DNA of 64,000 nucleotides from a bacterium HR28 (lineage in GTDB: Bacteria > Chloroflexota > Chloroflexia > Thermomicrobiales > Thermomicrobiaceae): contig BEIE01000002.1 in assembly GCA_002898255.1 (NCBI GenBank), forward strand, positions 372,001-436,000. Direction: 5' to 3'. Shown piece by piece: positions 8,389-16,057 of this stretch (its first letter is position 1; every line of letters begins with the position of its first letter). The notes under the pieces are model-generated. The model was not told the origin of the DNA. It ran no database searches and saw only the letters and a program-made list of their open reading frames with translations. Made by a program: the position numbers and the translations under genes.

Positions 8389-9600
8389 CTGCAGTGCGGG
8401 CGAGAGCGTGCGCCGGGCAGTGGACTCGGCCACCGCTGCCGCCAGTGCCGAGATACATCCCACGAGGACAAGGCCCCACCAGACCGGTTCATAGTGCCCA
8501 AGAACCGTATAGAGTGTACCGACACCGAGGGGCGCCGCTGCACGCGCCAACGTAATTGGAAGCGTCATGGTGCCAGCGATGGCCCCATAGGCAGTACTAC
8601 CAAACAGTTCGGCGGGGCGCGCGGCTCGCAAGATCGTAATCATCCCGTTGGCCATCCCAAATGCCACGACAAACCCGAGGACGGCAGCCTCCCTGCCATT
8701 GGGAAGGAGCAAGAGAAGCAAGGCACCACCTTGGACGAGGAAGACTGCGGTCGTCAACGTCCGGTTGGACAGCCAGCGACCGAGCGGTGCGACGAGTAAG
8801 CGGCCCGGAATTTGCATCAGGCCGACCAGGCCGGTTGCAGTCGCAGCAAAGGCAGGCGCGAAGCCGCGACCCTGGAGATACGGCAGGAGATGGACATTCA
8901 CGGCCACCGTGACGAGCGCGGCGAGTGTCAACGCCGTGCTCAGTGCCCAGAATGTGGGGGTGCGGAGCGCAGCGCGAGCACTGGAAGCCGGCGCTTCCCG
9001 GCCGACAGGACGGTGATCAGGTGGCGCACGGAGCAGCAGCGCATGCGGCAGAGCCGTGGCAACGAACAACAGTCCAGCGAGGGCGACCAACGCATCACGC
9101 CAGCCGAGGAGGCTGACGAGCCAGGTGTTGAACGGAGTAAAGATGACAGAGGCAAGCCCACCGACAAGCGTGAGAACCGTGATTGCCAACCGCCGGCGGC
9201 GCTCAAACCACTTCGCGAGCGTGGCAAAGGCCGGCTCGTAGAGGACGAGTGCCATGGCAAGTCCAAGACCGGCCCAGAGCGCATAGAACGCGGGTAGTCC
9301 CTGAATACGCGACCACGCAAGAACGAGCAGTGTGGCAAGAAGCGAGCCGAGCGTCATCGGCCAACGCGGGCCAGCACGGTCGAGTATGCGCCCAACCAGC
9401 GGTGCAGCCAGCCCAGAGAGGAGCAGGGCAAGAGAGAATGCACCAGTAAGGCTGGCACGCGACTCCCCGAGTTCGCGCTCCATAGGCACAAGGAAGACAG
9501 GAAATCCGTAGTAGAGCACGCCCCAAGAAACCGTCTCCGTCAGCGCGAGCGTGCCGACAATCACCCAGGCATAGCCGCGGTCACGCTGGTGGCGTCCCAC
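8371..9600 (-). CDS. MFS transporter, oxalate/formate antiporter-like
   Basis: This 409-residue protein has twelve predicted hydrophobic segments and major facilitator signatures, including GRILDRAGPRWPM between helices 2 and 3. The pattern resembles OFA/monocarboxylate-type carriers, which move small organic acids. GTG 9600 follows GGAGGAGGGG; the 36 extra codons upstream are unlikely to be translated. It is transcribed alone and overlaps the convergent permease gene by 18 bases. The substrate is not indicated. Confidence 0.8.
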   Translation of the reverse strand: MGRHQRDRGYAWVIVGTLALTETVSWGVLYYGFPVFLVPMERELGESRASLTGAFSLALLLSGLAAPLVGRILDRAGPRWPMTLGSLLATLLVLAWSRIQGLPAFYALWAGLGLAMALVLYEPAFATLAKWFERRRRLAITVLTLVGGLASVIFTPFNTWLVSLLGWRDALVALAGLLFVATALPHALLLRAPPDHRPVGREAPASSARAALRTPTFWALSTALTLAALVTVAVNVHLLPYLQGRGFAPAFAATATGLVGLMQIPGRLLVAPLGRWLSNRTLTTAVFLVQGGALLLLLLPNGREAAVLGFVVAFGMANGMITILRAARPAELFGSTAYGAIAGTMTLPITLARAAAPLGVGTLYTVLGHYEPVWWGLVLVGCISALAAAVAESTARRTLSPALQSPEPE

Positions 9601-9780
9601 TACCCCTCCTCCAGGCACATGATCGCATGACACACGGCAGTGAGACAGGGGCTTCATGCTCCGACCTTCTTCCTTGTCAAGGGGCAAATTCAGCCGGTCA
9701 GCAAGCACTGTGTTACGCTGACCAGTCCCTGCGCCATTCTGTGGTGGACTGTGAGAATTGGTGTGTCGGAAGCAAGCTCT

Positions 9781-10188
9781 TCAGGCCAGTGCAGCGTGCA
9801 CAGCGGCAAGGATAGACTGAGCGTCAGCGATGGCACGCTCCGCCTCAGCCAGGGTATAGGCCTCGGCCGGAGTCAGCACTCCGAGCGCATCAGGATAGCG
9901 CGTTGGGATGTATAGCTTGTCGAGTGCGAGTGCTGCTTGGCGAAGCGATTCCAAGGAACTCCGGAGCTCCGGCGGGAGTTCATCGATCAGTCGGGTAACC
10001 GAGTGCCCCCAGGGGTCAAGATCCGCTGCGTACCAGAGCGCTTTGAGCGCTTTCTCGGCTGCCTGCTGTGCGAAAAAGCAGGCTTGGGCGTACTTGCGCG
10101 CATCTCGGAGCGCGCGAGCTGCTTCAAGATCATCTTCAGCTTGCCGGAGCCAACGCCAAGCTTCAGCTCGGCGCTTCTCGACGCTCAT
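9781..10188 (-). CDS. HEPN domain protein of a MNT/HEPN pair
   Basis: This 135-residue helical protein contains the typical HEPN sequence: AEAWRWLRQAEDDL, then CFFAQQAAEKALKAL, then SVTRLIDELP and TRYPDA. These match PF05168. HEPN proteins paired with minimal nucleotidyltransferases act in many cases as toxin-antitoxin modules, with HEPN as RNase toxin or as ligand-binding partner. I do not see a clear Rx4-6H RNase motif. It overlaps the 3' end of the upstream nucleotidyltransferase gene by 26 bases, so the two are translationally coupled. Start ATG 10188 removes 50 non-homologous codons. Confidence 0.8.
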   Translation of the reverse strand: MSVEKRRAEAWRWLRQAEDDLEAARALRDARKYAQACFFAQQAAEKALKALWYAADLDPWGHSVTRLIDELPPELRSSLESLRQAALALDKLYIPTRYPDALGVLTPAEAYTLAEAERAIADAQSILAAVHAALA

Positions 10189-10510
10189 AGAGCACTTTTG
10201 CCTCTCGCAATATCCCTCGCAAGAACGGGAGATCGCAACGCTCCTGAAACTCGCGAGGAGTATAGACGAGAACATCGACCGGGCGAGGAGCATCCGCCAA
10301 GAGCTCCAGTGCACGGCCAATCCGCTCGAGTGGACCAAGGTCAGTGTCCCAAATAATAATGAGGTCTAGATCCGAGTGGCGTCCCGCAGTACAACGCGCG
10401 AACGAGCCGAAGAGAAGAATGCGTTCGGGACGGAGCGTTTCTACCAATCGTTGAACGGCTGTGTTGAGCCAGTCGGTAAGCGCCTTATCGGCGTGTGCTG
10501 ACTTTTGCAT
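10163..10510 (-). CDS. minimal nucleotidyltransferase (MNT) antitoxin-like protein
   Basis: This 115-residue protein carries the polymerase-beta-type nucleotidyltransferase motif: GSFAR (35-39) followed by SDLDL (46-50), with Asp47 and Asp49 as metal ligands. MNT proteins of HEPN pairs can AMPylate and silence the partner RNase. Start choice is uncertain between ATG 10510 and ATG 10525; the shorter one has a GAGAG element upstream. It overlaps the HEPN gene and lies back to back with the arsenate reductase-like gene, about 157 bases away. Confidence 0.8.
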   Translation of the reverse strand: MQKSAHADKALTDWLNTAVQRLVETLRPERILLFGSFARCTAGRHSDLDLIIIWDTDLGPLERIGRALELLADAPRPVDVLVYTPREFQERCDLPFLRGILREAKVLYERREAPS

Positions 10511-10667
10511 ATCTCTCGCCGTCATCTGAAGGGCCCAGCAACACCGGACCGAGCATAGCATCACAGCAGATCAAAACGAGCGGGTTTTCATGATTCTGCA
10601 ATATTGTCCTGCGACTGGTCGAGCAGACTTTGATGTTGCTGAGGATTTGCGACTTTCGGGGGATCAC

Positions 10668-11135
10668 GTGGGCGAGGATGCGCAGCGACAACCGATCCGT
10701 GTGCTCATCGTCTGCACGCATAATGCGGCACGTTCCCAAATGGCCGAAGCGCTGTTGCGCTGGATGGCGGGCGAGGCGGTTGAGGTGTACTCTGCCGGGA
10801 CAGAGCCAACCGCGGTCCACCCGCTGACGATCCGCGTGCTTGAGGAACTTGGCATTCAAACGAGTGGTCTCCGCGCAAAATCGGTTGAGGAGTTCCTGGG
10901 GCAGACCTTTGACTATGTGATTACCGTCTGTGACCAGGCACGAGAACGTTGCCCCGTCTTTCCGGGTGGTGAGCAGATTCACTGGTCCTTCCCTGATCCG
11001 AGTACGGTGGAGGGAAGCGAGGCAGAACGACTGGAAGCATTTCGGAACGTGCGGGACGCCATCGCTCAGCGGCTGCGGCTGTGGGTCAGCGTGATCCTGC
11101 GTGATCAGCAGCGTGGACCGGTGACGCTCCGGTAA
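10668..11135 (+). CDS. arsC: arsenate reductase, thioredoxin-coupled / LMW phosphatase family
   Basis: This 155-residue protein has the phosphate-binding loop CTHNAARS (Cys16, Arg22) of low-molecular-weight tyrosine phosphatases. Two further cysteines, Cys88 and Cys95, are spaced as in the thioredoxin-coupled ArsC of Staphylococcus (Cys82 and Cys89). This triad supports arsenate reduction to arsenite through a disulfide cascade. GTG 10668 follows GGGGGAT; the frame extends 26 codons further without homology. No ars regulator is adjacent, although an ArsB-like permease lies at 58355. Its end overlaps the convergent nitrilase gene by 50 bases. A protein phosphatase role cannot be excluded. Confidence 0.8.
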   Translation: MGEDAQRQPIRVLIVCTHNAARSQMAEALLRWMAGEAVEVYSAGTEPTAVHPLTIRVLEELGIQTSGLRAKSVEEFLGQTFDYVITVCDQARERCPVFPGGEQIHWSFPDPSTVEGSEAERLEAFRNVRDAIAQRLRLWVSVILRDQQRGPVTLR

Positions 11136-12903
11136 GACTGGAGGAAGCGCTGTCGGTGCTGTACGCGAGTTGCAGGCAGTCGTAGAGATGCGGTTGCCGC
11201 ATCCGCAGGAGCTCCTTCGCGCGAACCGGGTTAGTAGGGAAACGAGCGGAGCGGCTTGTGGTATCCACTGTTCCCACCGTCACGCCCGTCGCGGTCGGCT
11301 CAACGAGTTGCTCCAGAGTTCGTGTCTGGGGCTCTGGTCCGAACAGTCCACTCCAGCCAGTACCCTCCGGCTGTGGGAGTGCCGCATAGGCGATATAGGT
11401 GGCATTTTCAAACGCGCGAACACGTGCCAGGTGGAAATGCGTTGGATCGTCTCCAGTGACGGCTGGTGCGTGCAGTGGAACCACAGTCGGTCCCATGCCT
11501 TGGACAGGCGGAAGGAGCGGTCCGGCAGGAGCAACAATGAGATCACAACCGTCCAGGGCAAGCACCCGGATTATTTCGGGGAAACAAAGGTCGCTTCCGA
11601 GGATCAGCCCGACGCGGCCAAGCGGGAGATCGACAACTGGTGGCCGCGCATTCCCCGGCGTCAGGAATGCACGCTCCCAGCCGACCACATGCGTCTTCCT
11701 ATAGTGAGCGCGAAGCCCATCCGGCCCGACCAGGACAGCACTCGAGGCAAAGCCCTCGGGCAGGCGCTCGAGGAAACCGACCACCAGCATGGTGCGGAAC
11801 CGACGTGCGAGGTGGTGTAGCGCGGTGACCACTTCTAGCGCCGGGAGCGCAAGGCGCATGGCCTCGTCCGCATCGTGGGGTATACCGGTCAGTGCATATT
11901 CTGGGAAGACGACGAGACGCGTCTCGCGCGGCAGGGTCTGCAACGCTTGCTCGATGGCTGCAAGGTTTCCCGCGAACGTCCCAGAGAGCGGTTGCAACTG
12001 AACAACCGCGACGCGACTTCGTCGGCCGGGCGGGAGTGGGCGGTGGCCATAGAGCCCATGGAACTCGAGCGGGTTCCAGAGGTACGCATTGAGAGTCAAC
12101 GTATCGTAGAGATCTGGGCGGCGTGCCAGTAGCTTGTCTGGCGTCGTCGCTCCGGGGAACCGTTTCTCCCGGGCACGCTCGAGATCAACCTCTCCGTAAA
12201 CGATCCCGTCTCCAGTATCGAGCCGCGACTGGATCCGGCCGTCCGGATCGATAATGGCCGAGCCACCGGAGAACTGCACGCCGCGCTCGCAGCCATACCG
12301 ATCAGCCGCGATAAGGTAGCAGCCGTTCTCGAAAGCTCGTGCCATCCACGCTGCCCCAGGGCCCTTTTCGAGCAGCCAATTGGTCGGGAAGCAGAGAATA
12401 TCGGCACCCTGAAGCGCGAGGATACGTGCAGGCTCGAAGTAATCAGCGTCCATACAGATGAGGATGCCGATGCGCCCAAGTTCCGTCTCCCAGACCGGGA
12501 AGCCGCGATCACCGTCCTTCGCCCACTTGGGCTCACTGATGAAACTATGCGTCTTACGGTAGACACCGATGACCCCAGAAGGTCCGAGAAACGCGGCGCT
12601 GTTGTAAAAGATTCCTGTCCGGGGATCAACCTCGGGTAGGCCCAACACGATAAAACAGTTGTGCTCGCGCGCGAGCATCGCAAAGCGATCGGTCGTCGGC
12701 CCGGGGATCGGCTCGACGAAGGGAGCAATTTCCGCCCGGTCATACCAGCAGTAGCCAGTCGTCGCCATCTCGGGCGTTACGATAAGGCGCGCGCCGCTCT
12801 GCGCTGCTTCCGCACAGAGTGTGAGCAGACGTTCGATGTTGCGTTCCTTGGCAGCGAAGACCGGCTCGAACTGGATCGCGGCGACGCGGTAGCGTGTCAG
12901 CAC
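11086..12903 (-). CDS. tandem carbon-nitrogen hydrolase (nitrilase superfamily), second domain degenerate
   Basis: This 605-residue protein is two nitrilase-fold domains in a row (about 1-285 and 293-605). The first has the full catalytic triad: Glu45 in TPEMATTG, Lys117 in YRKTH and Cys150 in LICMDAD. The second keeps Glu335 (FPEYALTG) and Lys403 (YRKTH), but the nucleophile position is Gly436 in LILGSDLC; Cys440 lies four residues on. The superfamily hydrolyses nitriles, amides or N-carbamoyl compounds. GTG 12903 is set by GGAGG seven bases upstream. It is the last gene of an operon with a phosphoesterase (20 bases away) and an amino-acid-type permease, which suggests uptake and cleavage of an amide or nitrile. 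The 3' end overlaps arsC. Confidence 0.85.
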   Translation of the reverse strand: MLTRYRVAAIQFEPVFAAKERNIERLLTLCAEAAQSGARLIVTPEMATTGYCWYDRAEIAPFVEPIPGPTTDRFAMLAREHNCFIVLGLPEVDPRTGIFYNSAAFLGPSGVIGVYRKTHSFISEPKWAKDGDRGFPVWETELGRIGILICMDADYFEPARILALQGADILCFPTNWLLEKGPGAAWMARAFENGCYLIAADRYGCERGVQFSGGSAIIDPDGRIQSRLDTGDGIVYGEVDLERAREKRFPGATTPDKLLARRPDLYDTLTLNAYLWNPLEFHGLYGHRPLPPGRRSRVAVVQLQPLSGTFAGNLAAIEQALQTLPRETRLVVFPEYALTGIPHDADEAMRLALPALEVVTALHHLARRFRTMLVVGFLERLPEGFASSAVLVGPDGLRAHYRKTHVVGWERAFLTPGNARPPVVDLPLGRVGLILGSDLCFPEIIRVLALDGCDLIVAPAGPLLPPVQGMGPTVVPLHAPAVTGDDPTHFHLARVRAFENATYIAYAALPQPEGTGWSGLFGPEPQTRTLEQLVEPTATGVTVGTVDTTSRSARFPTNPVRAKELLRMRQPHLYDCLQLAYSTDSASSSLTGASPVHAADHAGSR

Positions 12904-12923
12904 AACTCGTTCCTCCAGCAAAC

Positions 12924-13913
12924 TTAGGCGCTCACCAGCAGGTAGTTTTGCACGGTATCGCCTACGAAGTCGATGACGGCAGCGCGCAGAACCCCGTCCT
13001 GGTACTCGCTGCCGGGGTTGAGGCAGAGGGTACGTCCGAGCCGCTGAGCGCCACGCGACTCGTGGATGTGGCCGTGCAGGCCGAGTTGGGGCTGGTAGCG
13101 CTCGATCGCCGCTCGGACAGCAGTGCTCCCGACCGGCACCGTCTCGACGACACCGCCGACGACCACCGGCTTGAGCGTTTCGTCGAGGCGCGGTGCGAGA
13201 TCGAGGCCACTCCCGTATGGTGGGCAGTGGACGTTGAAGATCGCAAACGGAAGATCTTCTCTGGGGATCTGTGTTGCGACAGCATCGATGCGGCGCGCGA
13301 GCTCCTCCTCGGGCATATCGCGTGGGCAGTTCCAAGGTGTGAGATTGGCGGCCCCCACGCTGGCGAGCCAGACACGTCCGAAGAGGGGAATCGCACGTCC
13401 TTCAAGGAACTCCGCCCCTGGAAGCTCAGCAAGTAGTGGATCGAGTTCGAGCGGGTCGTCGTTTCCACAGTTCCAAAGGAAGCGGATACCACGCGGTGCC
13501 AGACGTTCCCGGGCCAGCGAGACCCAGTGGAGGAGGCGCTCACGCATGAGGGTGAGGAAGGCCTCATGCCGACGGCTAGGATCACGCTCCAGCGCTTCGA
13601 ACGTTTCCGGATCACAGCGTAGGACATAGGCACCCCGATCGGTAAGCTCAGTCGTGTAGGCCTCCGCCTCGCCATCACTGGCGAGCAGCCTCGTCTCCCC
13701 ATCCACTGAAACGAGCCAGCCACCACGCGCCTGGCGAATGAGTGGGACCAGCACCTTTCCGGTGAGGTCACCGCCAATAAGGACAGCGTTCGCCTCATAG
13801 ACCAAGGCGGCATTGACTAGTTTTCGGAAGACGAGGTTGGCACCGTGCAGATCGGTCGCGAAGAGGAGACGGAAGCGCGTCTGGTGACTCGTCGTTCGAC
13901 GGAACCAGCGCAT
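12924..13913 (-). CDS. calcineurin-like metallophosphoesterase
   Basis: This 329-residue protein has the five metallophosphoesterase blocks in order: ATDLHG, GGDLTGK, GNDDP (more often GNHD/E), NVHCPP and LHGHIHES. They would bind two metals for hydrolysis of a phosphomonoester or diester. GNDDP is a variant seen in archaeal-like members. I chose ATG 13913, which has TGAGG at good spacing; GTG 13923-13925 overlapping the permease stop is an alternative. It lies between a permease and a nitrilase gene with almost no spacing. Why a phosphoesterase belongs there is unclear. Confidence 0.85.
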   Translation of the reverse strand: MRWFRRTTSHQTRFRLLFATDLHGANLVFRKLVNAALVYEANAVLIGGDLTGKVLVPLIRQARGGWLVSVDGETRLLASDGEAEAYTTELTDRGAYVLRCDPETFEALERDPSRRHEAFLTLMRERLLHWVSLARERLAPRGIRFLWNCGNDDPLELDPLLAELPGAEFLEGRAIPLFGRVWLASVGAANLTPWNCPRDMPEEELARRIDAVATQIPREDLPFAIFNVHCPPYGSGLDLAPRLDETLKPVVVGGVVETVPVGSTAVRAAIERYQPQLGLHGHIHESRGAQRLGRTLCLNPGSEYQDGVLRAAVIDFVGDTVQNYLLVSA

Positions 13914-13921
13914 CAGAGACC

Positions 13922-15499
13922 TCACTCTGCTGGGACTTCACGGTAGACAAGTGAGAGGTCGATCCCTTGACGACGCCGAATCTGCCAACTGACGAGGAAG
14001 ATGACCAGCCCGATGAGCCAGTAAAGTGCGAAACCGATGATACCGAGCCGTGCCAACCCGAAAGCTGGGTTGGTGAGGAAAGCCCAGAAGAGGAACGCGA
14101 AGTAGAGGAGTGTTCCCGCCCCGGCGAGCTGGATCAGCGGCACACCAAACAGACGGACAGCAGCCGGGGAGCGCCGGAACGATTCCGGCCGTAAGAACGG
14201 CCAGAGAAGACCTGCCAACGCCGTGGTGCCGAATGCGAGCAGATAACCGAGTGTGCTCCCGCCGAAGAAGGTAGCCGTGTCACCCCAAAAGGTGAAAACC
14301 AGGAGGAAGAGTTCAGCACCAATTGCGCTTAACAGGATGGCGACTACCGGGCTCCCTGTCCGCTCGTTCACTTCCGCGAGCTTCTCGGGAAGCAGGCGGT
14401 CGAAGGCCCAAGCGAACATACAGCGGCTGTTGGCCAGGTGGTTCATGATAATGGCGGCCATCGGCCAGGCGATGAAGGCAACTGCCATGAGCCAGACGAG
14501 GAGCGGATTTTCGGTCAAGAGACTCTGCAAGAGCTGCCAACTGGGCGCAACAGGGAACGGATAGGAATCAGGCGCATTGGAGAAGACGTGGTTGAAGATG
14601 GCAAGGAAATCAGGACCGAACGTCTTTGCTGCAGCCCAGGCCATGAGCGTAATCATCGCTGTTCCAGCCGCGAGGGAACCGAGCACAGCGCGGGGCAGTG
14701 TCCGCCGCACATTCTGGATCTCGCCACCGGCATACTGGACGAACCACATAAAGAGGAGCGCGAGTGCGTTGAGCCCGGTAGCGTAAAGCGTCTGGAGCGG
14801 GTCATTCCAAGACGCGGGGAGCTCCAACCCACTCTGGCGGGCAGCTTCCTCCAGCGCCGCTGGGTCGAAGAACCGCTCAGCCCGGGCGAGGAAATCGGCA
14901 TGGGAGGAAAGAGCGACCACCAAGACACCAAGTGCGAGCGAAGCGAAGGCGAGCACGAAAAGGGTGCGCTGGACAAGGAGGGCACGACGGAGCCCGCTGA
15001 TCAGGACGAGGGCCAGGATGACATTGACAAGCGTGCCGATGAGGAGAGTCACCCACGGTGTTGCCAGCCGGTCGGCAAGCTCGGTGAGACCGGAGCTTCC
15101 GAAAAGGGTACCGGTGATCGAGAGGCTCGCGGCAATACCCTGGGTCGTGACCCAATTCGCGTAGGCTCCCATCCAGGACATGTTCCAGAGGACAACGGAA
15201 CAGTTGGCCGCAAAGCCGAGCGCTGGATGGAGTGTCCGGCTAATGTAGACGTAATCACCACCGGAACGTGGCATGGCGAGCCCGTACAACAGGTAAACCG
15301 CCCCCGGGAGCAAGACAAGCGGTGCAGTCAGCAGGACGGAAAGGGGGAGATTGAGACCTGGGAAGAGCCAGGGCATCAAAACAATCTGGGTCGCTGTGAT
15401 CACCAGGTTGATGATCAAGAGATTACCGATGAAGGCATCGAGTGCCGAGATACTGCGCACAAGTCCCGATGACTGCCGGACGAAGAGTCGCGCTGACAT
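13922..15499 (-). CDS. APC-superfamily amino acid/amine permease
   Basis: This 525-residue membrane protein has twelve or more hydrophobic segments. The conserved MPRSGGDYVYISRTLHP motif near residue 75 is typical of the amino acid-polyamine-organocation family. It starts a minus-strand operon with a metallophosphoesterase and a tandem nitrilase. The likely role is import of the nitrogen compound handled by the nitrilase, but the substrate is not determined by sequence. ATG 15499 follows a G-rich element. Confidence 0.85.
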   Translation of the reverse strand: MSARLFVRQSSGLVRSISALDAFIGNLLIINLVITATQIVLMPWLFPGLNLPLSVLLTAPLVLLPGAVYLLYGLAMPRSGGDYVYISRTLHPALGFAANCSVVLWNMSWMGAYANWVTTQGIAASLSITGTLFGSSGLTELADRLATPWVTLLIGTLVNVILALVLISGLRRALLVQRTLFVLAFASLALGVLVVALSSHADFLARAERFFDPAALEEAARQSGLELPASWNDPLQTLYATGLNALALLFMWFVQYAGGEIQNVRRTLPRAVLGSLAAGTAMITLMAWAAAKTFGPDFLAIFNHVFSNAPDSYPFPVAPSWQLLQSLLTENPLLVWLMAVAFIAWPMAAIIMNHLANSRCMFAWAFDRLLPEKLAEVNERTGSPVVAILLSAIGAELFLLVFTFWGDTATFFGGSTLGYLLAFGTTALAGLLWPFLRPESFRRSPAAVRLFGVPLIQLAGAGTLLYFAFLFWAFLTNPAFGLARLGIIGFALYWLIGLVIFLVSWQIRRRQGIDLSLVYREVPAE

Positions 15500-16057
15500 T
15501 GCCGCTTCCGCCCCCTTTCCACTCTATCTGTTCCGCTACGGTACCATATCAGGGCGTTATCGCCGTAGTGAGGATAACTCGGCGCTGTCACGGGCGCAAG
15601 CAGCGGCAAAACGGTCGGCAGGCGACATTGCACTGTGCCATACGGCGAGCGGTCCACGACGGTGATCCACAGAATGTTTGAAGGGGTCCCGTCGCTGGCT
15701 GTGCCGGGTAACACAGAAGCCGCACGGGAGCGACAACGCGAGTGCAGCGAGTGGCAGCAGATGCCAGGAAACGACGGCTTTGGTAGTCCGGCGGTTCTCG
15801 CCAGCCTCAACGATCCCGTCATTGTCCATACTATCGCCTCTCATCACGCTGGTCAGCAGAGCGGTCGGAAGCGAAGCGTTCACCGGGCATAGCTCGCACG
15901 CTCGCTTTGTGGATGCTGATCGGCTGTGAGAATCGGTGTACTGCCCTGACCACGGCCGGGCCATATGAACAGCAACAGGCACCGAAAGGTCTTGTGCAGC
16001 TGGTCTCCATCCGAGATCTTTGTTAGGATCGTCCTGCCGATCGAGGGGAGCCAGAGC
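15500..16057. other. divergent intergenic region between permease and DUF262 genes
   Basis: This stretch should contain promoters for both flanking genes. One doubtful small frame is listed separately at 15557-15829. I found no convincing RNA, repeat or operator. Confidence 0.4.
15557..15829 (-). CDS. doubtful small hypothetical protein
   Basis: A 90-codon frame begins at ATG 15829 behind GAGAGG at suitable spacing. It has one hydrophobic stretch (HLLPLAALALSLPCGFC), but the last 45 residues look like random GC-rich translation. I recognise no family. It may be a membrane peptide or a chance frame. Confidence 0.2.
   Translation of the reverse strand: MDNDGIVEAGENRRTTKAVVSWHLLPLAALALSLPCGFCVTRHSQRRDPFKHSVDHRRGPLAVWHSAMSPADRFAAACARDSAELSSLRR

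Noticed and set aside
9748-15945. Near-identical 16-mers CTGTGAGAATYGGTGT at about 9748 and 15924
   Set aside because: One-mismatch 16-mers are expected by chance at this window size, and the flanks do not match.
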